NCBI RefSeq assembly: GCF_028009165.1
Contig: NC_079241.1
Coordinates: forward strand, 5,704,001 to 5,768,000
Source of the DNA: Akanthomyces muscarius
Taxonomy: Eukaryota > Ascomycota > Sordariomycetes > Hypocreales > Cordycipitaceae
DNA: 64,000 bases
Direction: 5' to 3'
Part shown: positions 1 to 13,591 of the stretch, in pieces
How the letters are laid out: each line of letters opens with the position of its first letter
How positions within the stretch are numbered: the stretch's first letter is position 1
The notes under the pieces: model-generated
The model's database searches: none
Seen by the model: only the letters and a program-made list of their open reading frames with translations
What the model was told of the DNA's origin: nothing
Made by a program: the position numbers and the translations under genes

Positions 1-696
1 TTCGTCGTCACAGTGCCCATGGCCCTCTTTGCCGGCGTCACCACCACGCTCGCCTTTTCCGTGCTCATCTGCCGCGGCATCCTCGTCTACCTGGACCTGG
101 CCGTGTCCTACGTGAACCGCTCCATCCACGGCCTCAAGGTGCCCTCGCGCCTGCACCAGGCAGCGGCGCGCAGCGACCCGCCCTCGCCCACGCCCTCGTA
201 CCTGGCGCTCCGTCAGCGCCGCCGCCGCAGGCCCAGCTCCGTGAGCATCCTCTCCGGCGGCACCGTCACGCCCGTCAACGACGTCGGCCTGGGCCTGACG
301 CCCAGCATCGGCGCGGAGCGCGACTACGAGGGCCTCGGCGGCTGGCGCGTCGGCGACGACGAGATCTGGACCACCATCAACTCCAGGCTCGAGCTGCCGG
401 ACAGACAGCACACTCGCCATCACCACCGCTCGCCTTCGGGAGGCGGCGCATCCACCCCTGGGGAAGGGGGCATGCTCATGATGAAGCGCCGCACGCGCAG
501 CCCCGAGACCAAGACTGTCAAGGCGCCCGTCTCAGCAGGGCCGGCATCCCCCAACAGCTCGAGGACCAGGACGCCTTCTACCTCTCGAGTTGGCTTTGGC
601 CCGTCCTTGACGCAAGAGAGCTATTTCTCACTGGTCATGTCCCCAAAAATGGCTTCCAAAATGGCGTCCAAGAAACCTGCAATGCAGCATTATTAA
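1..696 (+). CDS. C-terminal part of an unidentified membrane protein (cut by window edge)
   Basis: The reading frame is open from the first base to a TAA at 694-696, so this is the 3' end of a gene that starts outside the window. The visible part is about 231 residues. It begins with a hydrophobic stretch that includes MALFAGVTTTLAFSVLI, consistent with the last transmembrane helix. A long tail rich in Ser, Pro and Arg follows, with a run of six arginines (RRRRRR) and several SP/TP dipeptides that could be phosphorylated in the cytoplasm. A short Trp- and Gly-containing patch (YEGLGGWRVGDDEIW) looks more ordered than the rest. I do not recognise the family. The first ATG in view (19) is internal and should not be taken as the start. 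Whether introns exist upstream cannot be seen. Confidence 0.6.
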   Translation, partial: FVVTVPMALFAGVTTTLAFSVLICRGILVYLDLAVSYVNRSIHGLKVPSRLHQAAARSDPPSPTPSYLALRQRRRRRPSSVSILSGGTVTPVNDVGLGLTPSIGAERDYEGLGGWRVGDDEIWTTINSRLELPDRQHTRHHHRSPSGGGASTPGEGGMLMMKRRTRSPETKTVKAPVSAGPASPNSSRTRTPSTSRVGFGPSLTQESYFSLVMSPKMASKMASKKPAMQHY

Positions 697-1048
697 TGAA
701 GCAATGAACCCTTATGATGTTATGACATGAAGAAATGAAATGAGACTCGGGCTCTTGGGAAAAAATTCACAAAAAACTACCATTGCTGCATTTTGTGTAT
801 GAGTTTATTGTCAATCTGTACATTATTAGCTGGTTGGACGGCACGTAGCAGGCCGAGCCTTTGTCTTCACATAGCTTGTGTAAATGTGCACAATAATCAC
901 TACCAAAACATTTGACGATTTCAATAATGCGGCACTTGTATAAAATTAAAGTTCATAATTCATCGAGGGTATTTCCAGAAGCCAAAAGCAGTATCCAACG
1001 CTTCAAAACAAGTCCATACGCGCCAACCATGCCCTATCCTCGCTCTCC
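697..1048. other. Convergent 3' intergenic region
   Basis: AT-rich spacer between two genes that converge on it. It should hold both 3' UTRs and polyadenylation signals. I see no gene or repeat in it. Confidence 0.5.
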
Positions 1049-1743
1049 TCACAGCGTCTTCCAAAAGTAATTGGCGTAAAAGTAGCGCGAAAACTTCTTC
1101 TCCATATTCACCACATGCACGTCCCCTTTTCGATCATTCCGAATCACCGCGCGCGCCCACTCCCCGTCCTTTTCGTCCCTCTCGATGTCGATGCCCAGGC
1201 TGCGGTACACCTTGAGCCTGAGCAGCACCTCGTCGTCCACAAAGTCACGCCTCCGCGCGCCGGCCTCCTCGCTGCCCTCGACCCCCTGCAGCTCCAGCTC
1301 CTGCAGCCGCTGCGCGAGGTCGGCGGCCTGCAGCGCCGTGCGCTCCGCCTCGGCCTCGGCGTCGCTCGCCGCCTTTGCGGTGCGGAACTTGTGGCTGTCG
1401 AGCGAGGTGATGGCGGACGCGTGGTCGGCGGCGTCGTGCGTCGCGACGAGCTCGGTGTGCCGCTGCGAGAGCGCGCCGAGCTGCCGCGCGAGCTTCTTGA
1501 GCGACGACTCGGCGTCGCGGAGGCGCAGCTCGCGCGCCTGCTGCAGCGTCGACAGGGACTCGCCGACGCGGGACACGGCGAGCTTGTCGGGGTGGATGTT
1601 GAAGTTGTCAATCGTGTGACGGATGAGCTGCAAAGGGGGAGAGAAAGCAAGGAACGTTAGTTGAGGATCTCTTTGCGCGACAGGCATCAGGGTCACGAGG
1701 ATGGGTGCTGGCATACAGTCGCGGGATCCTCGGCGAGCAACAT
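1049..1743 (-). CDS. spc24: Kinetochore protein Spc24 (Ndc80 complex)
   Basis: Two exons: 1743-1717 and 1627-1049, 201 aa. Spc24 pairs with Spc25 in the Ndc80 complex, which joins centromeric chromatin to spindle microtubules; the Spc24/Spc25 globular heads bind the inner kinetochore. The first exon encodes only MLLAEDPAT. The intron (1716-1628) starts GTATGC and ends TTTGCAG, and the join gives [18 protein letters not shown], the usual fungal Spc24 N-terminus. Residues about 20-130 are a heptad-rich coiled coil (many Leu, Ala, Arg, Glu). Residues about 140-201 form the conserved globular head, with [16 protein letters not shown] and a C-terminal [14 protein letters not shown]. The length is normal for the family. 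The gene is divergent from fis1. Confidence 0.92.
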
Positions 1744-2537
1744 CTTGGGCGACAAGGAGTGACGGGGCTGTCGCGCTCGCTGGTCGGTTGTGTATGCTGT
1801 TGCGGCAGTGGTAGCTTCGGCAGATGGGCCGAGTCGTTTCGGATGCCTTTCGGTGTTTGGTTTGTAGTTACTCCAGCAGGGTATTGTGGCTGTCGAGATG
1901 CGTCGTCAAGAAACCCGTCGAGAGTGCTAGCAGTGTGGAGACTTTTCTTTGCGCAGAACAGTAAATAGAAAAGTCGCGTCGGCCAGGCGACACTTTAAAG
2001 CTGCCTCGTGCTGCGTCCTGCCCCACTCACTTTTCACCACCATCTGTCAGTGTGACCAGCATTGGTGATTTTGTGCAGCTTAAAAGAGCAAGAAACCTTG
2101 ACGAATAAAAGTACCAAAGGAAAAAAAAGTGGTATCTTATGGCTCTGTTTCACAACTGACTTTGTCAACACGTTTGTAAAATGTAATTACCCTTCCGCCA
2201 CCGTGGGCGCAGCGTCTACCTTTTGCTCTGTTCCAGGTAATTCAGTGGATACAGCCAACGTCATCTGCGCCACAGCCGGACCAGAGCACCCGCCACACTT
2301 TTTCCCCAGCCTGTGCCTCACCCGAAAGCTGCCAACTATCCCGCGCGGCTTTCCTCGTGAACGGCCCCATCTATCTGTGTTGCGCCAAACCTACAGATTT
2401 CCTCGGCTTGTCTTCTTCCTCTCCTTCTTGCAAGACACAACTTCCTTCTCGACTCCGAAACCAGCACCGCACCGAGCCCTTTTCTACCTCTTGTTCTTCT
2501 TCTCTCCTGGTCTCGCCACAGCCTGCCCGCCGCCAAT
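1744..2537. promoter_or_regulatory. Divergent promoter region spc24/fis1
   Basis: This 794-bp segment lies between the start codons of spc24 (-) and fis1 (+) and must carry both promoters and 5' UTRs. The fis1-proximal side is pyrimidine-rich (CTTCCTCTCCTTC-type runs around 2400-2520), common just upstream of fungal transcription starts. I could not assign specific factor sites. Open frames across it are not convincing. Confidence 0.45.
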
Positions 2538-3293
2538 ATGGTTACCGAGCTTCCATGTGAGTTGCTGAACCAGGCGCTCCAAAGCGCACCGCCGCCGCCG
2601 CAGCAGCAGCAGCAGCTTTGGGTTGCCAAACGATTCGATGTCTTCGTACTTTTTGCTAACCAAGATAGCAGACGCTCTTGATGCGGAAACGTGAGTGCCG
2701 ACTCCCCCTCCCTCCCGCTTCCCCCGGCCGATCCCGACACCACATACCTTTTCCAAATGCTAACCCGGCTGTCATCCGTCACAGGCCGCTCAACGCCGCA
2801 GAGCTCAAGGTTCTTCGCGCACAGTACGAAAAGGAGGGTGAAATGGTAGGCGTACAAACAAAGTTCAACTACGCCTGGGTATGTACTCCTCCTCCTCCCC
2901 CACAAGCCACATACACCCCCCTCCCGTTGTCAATCTCCAACTCACAATCTCTCTTCAACACAGGGCCTCGTCAAGTCCACCAACCGCGGCGACCAGCAGC
3001 TCGGCGTCCGCCTCCTGTCCGAAATCTTCCGCGTCGCCCCCGAGCGCCGCCGCGAGTGCCTCTACTACCTCGCCCTCGGCAACTACAAGCTAGGCAACTA
3101 CGGCGAGGCCCGCCGCTACAACGACCTGCTCCTCGACAAGGAGCCCGCCAACCTCCAGGCCTCCAACCTGCGCCAGCTCATCGACGACAAGGTTGCTAAG
3201 GAGGGGCTCCTCGGCGTCGCCATCCTCAGCGGCGTCGGCCTCGCCGCCGGCGTCGTAGGCGCCTTCATTATGAAGAATGCCCGCAAGAGGTAA
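2538..3293 (+). CDS. fis1: Mitochondrial fission 1 protein Fis1
   Basis: Four exons: 2538-2556, 2672-2690, 2785-2878 and 2964-3293, 153 aa. Fis1 is a tail-anchored outer-membrane protein that recruits the dynamin Dnm1 through Mdv1-type adaptors to mitochondria and peroxisomes. The first two coding exons are only 19 nt each; splicing gives MVTELPYALDAETPLNAAEL. All donors are GTGAG or GTATG and all acceptors are CAG. The body is a TPR-like helical bundle ([37 protein letters not shown]). The C-terminus is one membrane anchor ([20 protein letters not shown]) followed by a short basic tail, KNARKR, as expected for a mitochondrial tail anchor. The length equals the family norm. Confidence 0.95.
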
Positions 3294-4356
3294 AGGCTGA
3301 GAGCGCCGCAAAGCATTAAATACTACGAGAGACTAGGGGGCGACGGGGGCAAAATAATCGCACATCAGCAGCAAATCTGGATTTATCGGTTTCCTTTTTA
3401 ACACATCATTTTTGGCGAATATCGGGCTTCATGGGTATATCAAACAGTGCGGGCGCTGCGTGGGAATAAATCACCTCCTCTCTTTCTTGTTGGCTCCTTC
3501 CTGTTCCTGATCTTGTAGATATCGATCAACGGTCTGTAGCCATTGATTTGAGGGCACCTACCTCTAAGATAGAGCTGAAAGAACACTGCATCTTGTTTCA
3601 GAATAGCTCGCACTGCTCTACCATTTTGCATCTCAGTGGTATCCAACTCAACATACACATTCAAGTCACTTGTAAAATGCAGCCGTGAAGTACCAATGAG
3701 AATAAATCAAGCTAAACGACTAAGGTTCAGAAAAGAAATACAGTATCCGGTCCGGCAGAGAAAACTAAAGTACAGACTCGACCCCCATGATGTCAAGCAT
3801 AACATGCCGGCCAACGCTGCAGATCGTGTTGATAAAACAGTCAATTTCGTTGTACTAGATTATAAAGGAAACCATAAGTGCGCAACGTCGGGGACAAAAC
3901 CAATTCGCCAAGAAGACAACCCTCAAATGAAAGCAAACCTGTCCTCCAAGATCTAGAGTCAACCTTTTGCAACAGTCCAAAGTGACAACAAGTTTCCAGC
4001 GCAAAAGATGACAGCAAAGACAACCATTTGCCCTCCCTGGGCAAGTATTGTTCAATATCTTGTGGCTTTCCCCGTTTGTCGTCCTCGTCTGCTTGCGCAT
4101 ATTTGGCATGGCATGACTATTCTGTATAAACACTTTTTTCCCTTCTAACCATCCCCGCAACAATGGTATTTTCGGTTGACAAATTAGATACGGAGTCGTG
4201 ATTAAAATGGAAGCGGGCCTGAAGAGGTAATGAAAAGACTAAGCAGATAAGAAAATGTATGGCGTAGAGCCTGTGCTGCCAAAGGCATCATGGTACTCAG
4301 ACATTGGTCGTACAGAGAGCACGTCATCACTGGAGCAGTGCTCAAGTACCGCCAGT
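3294..4356. other. Convergent intergenic region fis1/cdc3
   Basis: About 1.06 kb between two converging stop codons. Small open frames on both strands lack homology-like composition and splice logic. It probably holds two 3' UTRs. I see no RNA gene or repeat. Confidence 0.45.
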
Positions 4357-6055
4357 TTATCGCAGAGAGAAGCCCTTGCGCTTGCCCTCCTTTTCGAGAG
4401 GGCGACCGCTCTCGACACGCTGCTTCTTGTCCTCGAGCTCGGCGCGTTGGCGGTCGAGCTGCTCCTTCATCTCGCGATGACGGGCGTAGAGCTCCTCCTC
4501 TGATTGCTTGAGCTTGCTCTCCTTTTCTTGCACCTTTTGTTGGAAGACCATCTTCATCTCGGCCTCCATCTTGGCGAGCTTCTGCTCGTGCAGAGCGCGC
4601 TCCTCCTCCTGCTTGACAGCAGGGTTGACCTCCTTGAAGACGCTGGGGTCCTGAGAAACACCCATAGCAATAAGCTTGTCGGTACGGTAGTTTTCATAGA
4701 GGGTGTTGTTGGTATGCTCCTTGAGCTCCTCCATGTGGGTGCGGATGAGCATCTGGCGCAGCTTGACGAAGTCGCAGTGCTCCTCGTTGTCGACCTCTAT
4801 GGTACCCCAGGGGTACTGACGGCCACGGACAGCACGTCCGTCGGGGGTCTTGATCTCGTTGGTGGCACCGACAACGGCAAACGGAACCTTGGACATGATC
4901 TCGTTGTTCTCAGCAATGGTCTCCTCATCGTCGAGCTCGTAACGGGGCCCTTCGAAGATCTGGATACCATGGTGCTTGATGTCGGACAGGATCTAACAGA
5001 TATTAGCATTGGAGACATTACAGATAGAACATCTTCGGTGCAAAACTTACTCTGGCCTTGAAGCTGGCAATCTCCTCATCGGTGAGGGTATCAGACTTGG
5101 CAATGACGGGAATCAGGTTGACCTTGGTGTGAAGGCGGCGCATGACCTCGATGTCAAGGGGCTTGAGGGAGTGGCCAGTAGGCTGGATGAAGAAGACGCA
5201 GGCGTGAATTCTGTTGTCGACAATGTTCATGCGGTTGACCTTGTTCTCAGCATCAAGATAGGCGTCGTAGCGCTGCTCAATGTTGTCGGTGATAGGGCGC
5301 CAAGACTCGTCATTGTTGACAAAGTCACCAAATCCGGGGGTGTCAACGACAGTCAAGCGAAGGCGGACACCAGCTTCCTCGATATCGGCGCTGATGGACT
5401 GGATGGTGACGGTCTTGGGGATGATCTCGAGGCTGGGTCCCTTACGCTCCTTGGGAGGGTAGAGGTTGGAGTTGAAGAGAGTGTTGACGAGGGTAGACTT
5501 GCCGAGGCCAGATTCACCTGCATGCGAGTTAGGAATGGTCGAAAGAAGAGTCTTGAATAAAGCTTACCAACAACCATGACGTTAAAGTTGAACCCCTTGC
5601 GGACACTCTTACGGTGCCACTGGTTAGGAAGGTTGGCAAATCCAACGTAGCCGGTAAGCTTGCGTCTGACAATGTTCCTGTTATCCTGTACGGGAGCAGA
5701 AGTAGGCACGTCTACGGATACAGGGTTAGAAGGGCTGGCCCCTTTCCCGAAGTCTGCCGGGATGTCAAGCTTGCCGTTAGCGGGGGAAGCCGGCGCCATG
5801 GAGGGCGGGGAGGCGCTGCCGTTGGTAGCTGCAAAGAATGTTAGCCCAGGGATACATTAAACAGCTGCAGAGTAAGCTAAATATGCGAGAATAGACATGT
5901 GCATTGGCAATTGGAGGTTTCTGACAGGTGAGGGTGCTGGCTTGGTGTTTGAGTGTGAAGGTCGGACTGGCTATTTCGGTGATGTCTGAACTTCCGCCGT
6001 CGGAGTCAAATTTGGTCGGTTGCATTGGGCCAGGATTTAGCTCCTCAGATGACAT
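4357..6055 (-). CDS. cdc3: Septin, Cdc3/AspB class
   Basis: Four exons: 6055-5926, 5828-5568, 5517-5051 and 4992-4357, 497 aa. Septins are GTP-binding proteins that polymerise into hetero-oligomeric filaments at septa, hyphal tips and conidiophores. The order is: a variable Ser/Pro-rich N-terminus (1-80), a basic pre-domain segment with [20 protein letters not shown] that points to the Cdc3 class, P-loop GESGLGKS (131-138), DTPG (189-192), AKSD (270-273), the septin unique element, and a C-terminal coiled coil rich in Glu, Lys and Gln. The last three exons are certain. Exon 1 is inferred: its donor is the weak T|GTCAGA, but phase and the acceptor TTTGCAG fit, giving an N-terminus [11 protein letters not shown] shorter protein starting at the ATG at 5799 ([10 protein letters not shown]) is the alternative, with the upstream intron then in the 5' UTR. 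Confidence 0.9.
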
Positions 6056-9000
6056 TGTAGTGCAGGTTCCCAGCTTTGGCGGGTCATCCACGTCGAGCAT
6101 GCTTCGGTAAGGAAGAGCAGCGTTTGGCAGTGGTGCCACTGGAGGGCTGGAGCTAAGACGTTGGGAGGCGGCTGGGAGGCTAGCGATTCGCTTGGATTGC
6201 GGCTGCTGGGTTCTGGGACTTCCGAGGTCGATTTTGGCCGCCGCGAGGGATGCTTGATCCAGTTGAACGCTTCGCGTGCGATACTTGGCTTGGTGGACGA
6301 GAGTAAATGGCATGGTAGAGGAAGTACTGCTGGTCCGCTATTGGTGATGCGGACGTCCAAAAATTCGAAGCCAAGAAAGCGTAGATTGTGGAATTTGATG
6401 CCGGACGAGAAAGTTGTGGGAAAGAAGGAAATCGAGCGAGGAGAGGTGATGAGATAAATCTCAAGAATGTTGCAGGCGTTGTGCACGCCTAACAAGGTGG
6501 CGGGCAAGACCCAGGAACAGCCCCTTTTGCCTTTGCGACTGCCATTCGGCGCGAAGCAGCGTATCAAGTGAAGAAAAAAGAAGCTTACCCATAATTATGT
6601 ATAAAAAGCGGTCGACCGGTTCTCAAAGGATGGTTGGAAAGTACGACTTCTGGCAAAGTAGTTAGCAGTGCTCCTAAATCACAAGCGCACATGCACCATC
6701 GAAGTGCTTCAGGGACGCGACCGCGCCATGCAGAATTGTCCTGGCATCGGAGCTCTTGCCAGCTGAATAGCGGCTAGAAAGAAAATCGACGCCGCTGGAG
6801 AAAACTCTGATACGCGATGGCAGCTTCGGAAGGGGATAGGGAGGCAGATCGGCTTGGGGGTAGGCTACCTACCTATCAAAGGATGACGGATCCTAAATGA
6901 CAGCTAAACGGGACGAAGGGACACCCGAGTTGAAATCTCCTGGAGACGAGGCGTCAAGAGATATCGCAAGCACGCAACTGCGAAACGAGAGAGGCAGTAG
7001 CGATGATGGCGAAGGAACGACGAAAGAAACTGACGTGAGGATCGCAAGTTCGCCGGGCCAGGAGGAGAAGGGGGACTTTTTGGGGGGCCACCAGTGATGA
7101 ATTGGACAGGAGGTGGAATTTGTGCCTTGCTGGCCTACAACTACTTTGCACAGCGCGCGGCCAGTGGGAGGCTAGCACTGGGTGCTGGCCTCTAGGTGCA
7201 GGGGCCCTTGCCGGGGGCTTATTTGGGGGGCGGCCTGGCAGAGTGGCACCTGCAAAAGGGGTTTGTGCGGAGCTAGCCATGATTGGTTTAGCGTCCTCAG
7301 GGGGGCGGGTCGGCTGCTCTTTGCAAACTCAACGGCAACTACAGTGGTTCTCAGCGGACAGGACGCTGTTGTCCGGAAGTACCAAAATACCAGAGGTACC
7401 ACTTACCGGGGTACGACCTAGATAGGTAGGTAGACTGTCAGTCCTGTGCAACTTGCGAGTACCCAGTAGCTCTTTGTCCGGGACCTTGCCCGAGCTTTCT
7501 GAAGCAACATCTCAGTCACCATGCAGCTCCTTTTTTTAGTCCTTGCTCAGTGAAAATGACAGATGCAGTATCACGCGTCGCAATATTACCCAGCACACGG
7601 GAGTACCATTCATGCAGAGTTACTTGCGGCCGACTGGTACACATATGATACAATTCAGGTTGCCTCTGTGTGACAATTTAACAGCTAGGTACAATTGCAA
7701 CTTTTTCCCAGCCTCGTTAACTACAGACCTATTTGCTGTACCAGCACAACCGCAAAGATTTCAGGTGTAGCTTACAATCTAGTCGGTGATGTGTTGGCGT
7801 CTTGGTTTTTCTTTTGGTGTTTTGCTGGTGTCCAAATTGCGTAGTGGGACGTTCATAGGTACATGCCCGAAAAGGGGCCAAGCACAGTCGCCCTGCTGGG
7901 AGATGCAAAAGCAAAGAGACCCTGTTCATTTCTTTCTTCTTTTCTCTCTTTTCATTTCGTCTCATACCCTATGCCTCCATGGACCTCGATCAGAGTACCA
8001 TCTCTGTGCAGATCCCCAACCACGCATGCCACTTGCCTGAATCCTCCTCTAGCCGCTAAAATAGTGCAAAAGAAACGCTGTCTAGCTCTTCATAATACAA
8101 GTAAATTTGGGCTCTTTCGTTCCTTGGCTCCTTGCACCACTAATAAAAGCGACTGCTCGATGGCGCACTTCCAGCCTGCCCCGGACTCTCAGGCGGGTTT
8201 TCCCCAGCCCAGGCCAGCGCGCTCTGGCCAGCCATCTAGCTCGGCTCTGGTCGTCTGGCTGTCTGGTACCAAGTACAGATTGATTAGTGTCCACGAGTTC
8301 CACTTGGTACTAAGGCTGGTGTGGCGCGCTACTCACTCATACGAACATGTTAACTTCAGTCCTAATTCCCACAGTGAGCATTGGACTCGTCATCACCACA
8401 ACACGTGCCAGGAGTCGCAGCCGTTATTACAGAGTCGTGCATATCAATATCAAGAAAAATTGTATTTCGATGCCAATGCTGCGGAACATCTAGTTGGGGG
8501 CATCACTTGCGAGTCTACGTGCTGAGAGCGCTTCTGTTGTCTTCTCGTTGACAGCGTATTGCATAGTCGCAGACTCTTCACAAAGCTTGAAATACTCTCG
8601 TGAAACATGCATGAGGCCATGCAATGTCTGGGTCTCGGTTGCTTTTTAGTAAGTCACCGTGTGGGCTGGCTTGTTCAACAACCAGCCTGGCTGCTTCAAC
8701 TAGTACCTACCAGTACAACGCGGCTGCAGCTAGCGACGCTGACTCTGGTAGCGATACTGAGAAATGGACATCACTACGACATCGTAGAGCGCTCAACGCT
8801 ACCCCCCGTATCACTTCCACGACAGGGAACAAAAAAGGGACAGCAGCAATAATAGTAATGACCTCTTCGCAGCTCCCACTGGGGGGGCAACGACAAAACA
8901 GGTAAATGGTATAGGGTACCCTACGCGGTGGACGGGGTGTTTTCTAAGAGACTCTGTAGCAGATTTTCTATTTCAACATGTGCCAGACCTTCTGGCAAAA

Positions 9001-9297
9001 TAAAAAGTCCATACAAAACCCCTTGACCGGGGCTTCAGACCAGATTTGGCATTGCAGAACCATAGTGAGATGCACCTGGTACATGGGCAAACGGAACATA
9101 TGCCACAAAGCCTCTCACAAAACACCCCCCCGCCTGCATAGGTATGTGTCATCAAGGGTCGGATTCACATGCAAAAGTTTGGCTCGGGATGGAGCGCATA
9201 CATATTAATTGATTGCAAAATATTACAATATGAATTTTGAGCGAAGGTAAAGTCTATACGTAATACGACTAGATAATACACGGAATATTATGATTTT
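6056..9297. other. Large gene-free intergenic region
   Basis: About 3.2 kb between the septin start and the ferrochelatase stop. The left part must contain the septin promoter and 5' UTR. Frames of 60-220 codons occur on both strands, but none shows conserved motifs, a credible signal peptide or splice joins to extend it. It contains TACCTA/TAGGTA motifs at 6865-6876, 7416-7433 and 8701-8716. I found no tRNA B-box (GGTTCRANNCC) by eye. An unannotated non-coding RNA or a decayed element cannot be excluded. Confidence 0.4.
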
Positions 9298-10661
<1,364 letters not shown>

Positions 10662-11127
10662 GGTTCTGCAGCTGCAATTGTTGAAGAAGATGAGCTGCAA
10701 TTACAAATGTGAGCTGCGGAACAAGACATGTGTGGGCGTGCTTTCGATTCAGAGCTTGAGCTGGCGAGCCGGAGATCAAACAAGCCGATGGTTAGTGCCG
10801 AGCTGCGGTAGCTGTTACTGGGTACTTGGCTACAAACAGCTCTACGGCCATAAACCTAAGTAGCTGCTAACGCTATAGGTGGCCAATCGCTGTGTAGCTA
10901 ATAATCAATGACGCACGTGATTTCGTGTGGAAACGCGAGGCTGCTTTGGCCGTGGCCTTCACCAGCGCGTTCGTGCCTGGAGCGACCTCTAGGCAGCATC
11001 CAGAGGACCCACTCGCTACCGTGCCAGCTGCTTCATGGTGAGCTTCGTATATAACCAATAGTTGGTCTGCTCCGTGCCCTGGTGGTATCCAAAGTCTCTA
11101 TCTACTTCATCCAGCATATTCGCCAAA
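10662..11127. promoter_or_regulatory. Divergent promoter region hem15/ku70
   Basis: This 466-bp segment separates the two start codons and must serve both genes. It is GC-balanced with no long repeat. I could not assign binding sites. Confidence 0.45.
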
Positions 11128-13172
11128 ATGGCAGAGAGCAACGACTGGAGATGGGATGACGAAGACGAGGGTGATCAAGAAATCGACGAAACCGTGAGTG
11201 CCGTCCAGCACTGGTTCACTGCGTCAACTTCTCATCGTGCTAATGAACACAGTCATACAAAGCGCAAAAAGATGCCGTTTTGCTGGCGATTGAGGTCAGC
11301 GAGTCAATGCTCAAGGCACCCCCGCCTTCAGACTCCAAGAAAGCAGACCGCGATAGCCCCGTTCAGGCCGCTTTGAAGTGCGCATACCACTTTGTGGAGC
11401 AGCGCATCATATCCAATCCGAAGGACATGATTGGCATATTGCTCTTTGGCACCGAAAAGACCAGATTTCAACTCGATGAGAGCGGAAAGAGCGGATTGGG
11501 CTACCCCCACTGTTATCTCTTTACCGATCTGGATGTACCATCTGCAGACGACGTCAAAGCCCTGAAGTCGCTTGTCGAAGACGAAGAGACTGAAGACGAT
11601 ATTCTCAAACCGACCCCTGAGACTGTCTCCATGTCAAACGTATTATTCTGCGCCAACCAGATTTTCACAACGCGAGCTGCCAACTTTGGAAGTCGGCGCT
11701 TGTTTCTGGTCACCGACAACGACAACCCGCACTCAACAGACAAGGCCGCCAGATCAGCTGCTGCTGTGCGCGCAAAAGACTTGTATGATTTGGGCGTGTC
11801 AATAGACTTGTTCCCCATTTCGCATCAAGACTCCAAATTTGATCTGAGCAAGTTCTACGACGTATGTTTTTGTTTCTGCTTATGTACGGTCGCATTTTTC
11901 TGATACTTGCTCTAGGACATTCTATATCGTGACCCGTTGGCCGAAGCCAATCCCCAAGAAGTCGCTGTCTCCAAGTCTGGGGACGGGCTTAATCTGCTTA
12001 CTTCCCTCATCTCAAACATCAACTTAAAACAAACTCCAAAGCGATCGCTGTTTTCAAATCTGCCATTGGAGATTGCGCCTGGTCTGCGAATTTCTGTCAA
12101 GGGATACAACATTATTCACAGACAAGCCCCGGCAAGAACCTGCTATATATGGCTGGATGGCGAAAAACCGCAGCTGGCAATGGGTGAAACAACACGAATC
12201 GCGGAAGACAGCACACGTACAGTCGAGAAGGGCGAAATAAAGAAGGCCTATAAGTTTGGCGGCGAATATGTGTACTTCTCCCCCGAGGAGCAGAAGAGCC
12301 TCAAGGACTTTGGTAGCCCCATCATCCGCATCATTGGCTTTAAATCTCGCCGCGCAATCCCGCTCTGGAGCAGTGTCAAGAAATCCACATTCATCTATCC
12401 GAGCGAAGAGGATTACGTCGGCTCTACGCGTGTTTTCACAGCGCTGTGGCAAAAGTTGCTAAAAGACGACAAGGTCGCTCTTGCGTGGTGTATCGTACGA
12501 TCTAACGCGAATCCGATACTATCCGCTATCATTCCCTCAAAGTCACAATCAGACGAAGACTCCGGAACACCATTCCTGCCCGCTGGACTCTGGCTGTACC
12601 CCCTTCCTTTTGCGGATGATCTCAGAGACATCAAAGCTCCTGGCAAGCTGGCGCAGGCGTCGGATGATCTCAAGACTCAAATGCGCACAATCATTCAACA
12701 GCTACAGCTGCCCAAGGCAATGTACAACCCAACCAAGTACCCCAACCCATCGCTTCAATGGCACTACAAAATCCTGCAGGCACTTGCTCTCGAAGAGGAA
12801 GTGCCAGAAACAGCTGAAGACGCCACCCTGCCCAAGTTCAAGGCTATTAGCAAACGGGCTGGTGGCTATCTCGAAGAGTGGTCAGAGACTCTCTCCAGCG
12901 AGGCAAAATCAGCCACGGCAGAAAGAGCAGTCAAGAGAGAGATTGATGACGAGCTGCCAGAACGGCCAGCCAAGCGTGGAAGGACGGCCTCTGCCCAACC
13001 AAGCGGACCTGGTCTGACGCCTGCACAGCTGAAAGCTGCCGTAGACGACGGATCAATCTCGAAAATGACGGTTGTTCAACTGAAAGACATCGCCGGAGCA
13101 AAGGGCCTGAGTACCAGTGGCAGAAAAGCTGATATAATAGAGAGGATAGAGCAATGGATAGAAGAGAACTGA
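11128..13172 (+). CDS. ku70: ATP-dependent DNA helicase II subunit Ku70
   Basis: Three exons: 11128-11193, 11253-11861 and 11916-13172, 643 aa. Ku70 with Ku80 forms the ring that binds DNA ends in non-homologous end joining and protects telomeres. The order is: an acidic start ([18 protein letters not shown]), a von Willebrand-A-like domain ([14 protein letters not shown], residues ~30-240), the Ku core beta-barrel ([34 protein letters not shown]), the C-terminal arm, a basic linker with [17 protein letters not shown] that could be a nuclear signal, and a SAP domain ([13 protein letters not shown] to the end, ~600-643). Donors are GTGAGT and GTATGT; acceptors are CACAG and TCTAG. The length matches other fungal Ku70 proteins (Neurospora mus-51). 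Confidence 0.95.
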
Positions 13173-13591
13173 TGGACAGATGCATGCCATGGTTGGCTTG
13201 CGTCGGTTCCACACTTGGTCTGTTAAACAATAAGTGCACTGTAAAAACTGTGGGAAAGATAAAACAAAATCAATGCTGCTCGGGAGTCAACGTGGTGATT
13301 GCTCACGGTATATTCAGTCATGTTAAATAAATCCACGTGTTCTGCCACGCGTATATTCGTTGCGGGCAACAAGACCAATGCTCCTTCTCGCGGGCGGAGA
13401 TGATCGCGCTTTTGGCTCTGCAAAGCCACGCGCCCCACAAGTCTAGAAGCGCTCGCGCGCCAACGAGTTGTGGCCGTATCCTCGTCAGCATTATTGCGCC
13501 GGACGGCGGAGCTTGCCCACTCCATCTCGAAAGACTCCAATCTGACATTCGGCTATCGGCGGCGACTCAGACGCGGGTGAGCCGGCCCGAG
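13173..13591. promoter_or_regulatory. Spacer and promoter upstream of the internal-zinc-cluster gene
   Basis: About 420 bp between the ku70 stop and the next start codon on the same strand. It must hold the ku70 3' UTR and the downstream promoter. The frame of the downstream gene stays open back to 13337 (GTG), but I prefer the ATG at 13592 because the residues before it have no conserved look. Confidence 0.4.

Noticed and set aside
1115..1660. 181-codon plus-strand frame opposite spc24
   Set aside because: It is antisense to a well-conserved coiled-coil gene; the open frame results from GC-rich codon use on the other strand.
7863..8525. 220-codon plus-strand frame in the large gene-free region
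   Set aside because: No conserved motif, many rare-looking residue mixtures (Cys/His/Trp/Ser), and no splice partners.
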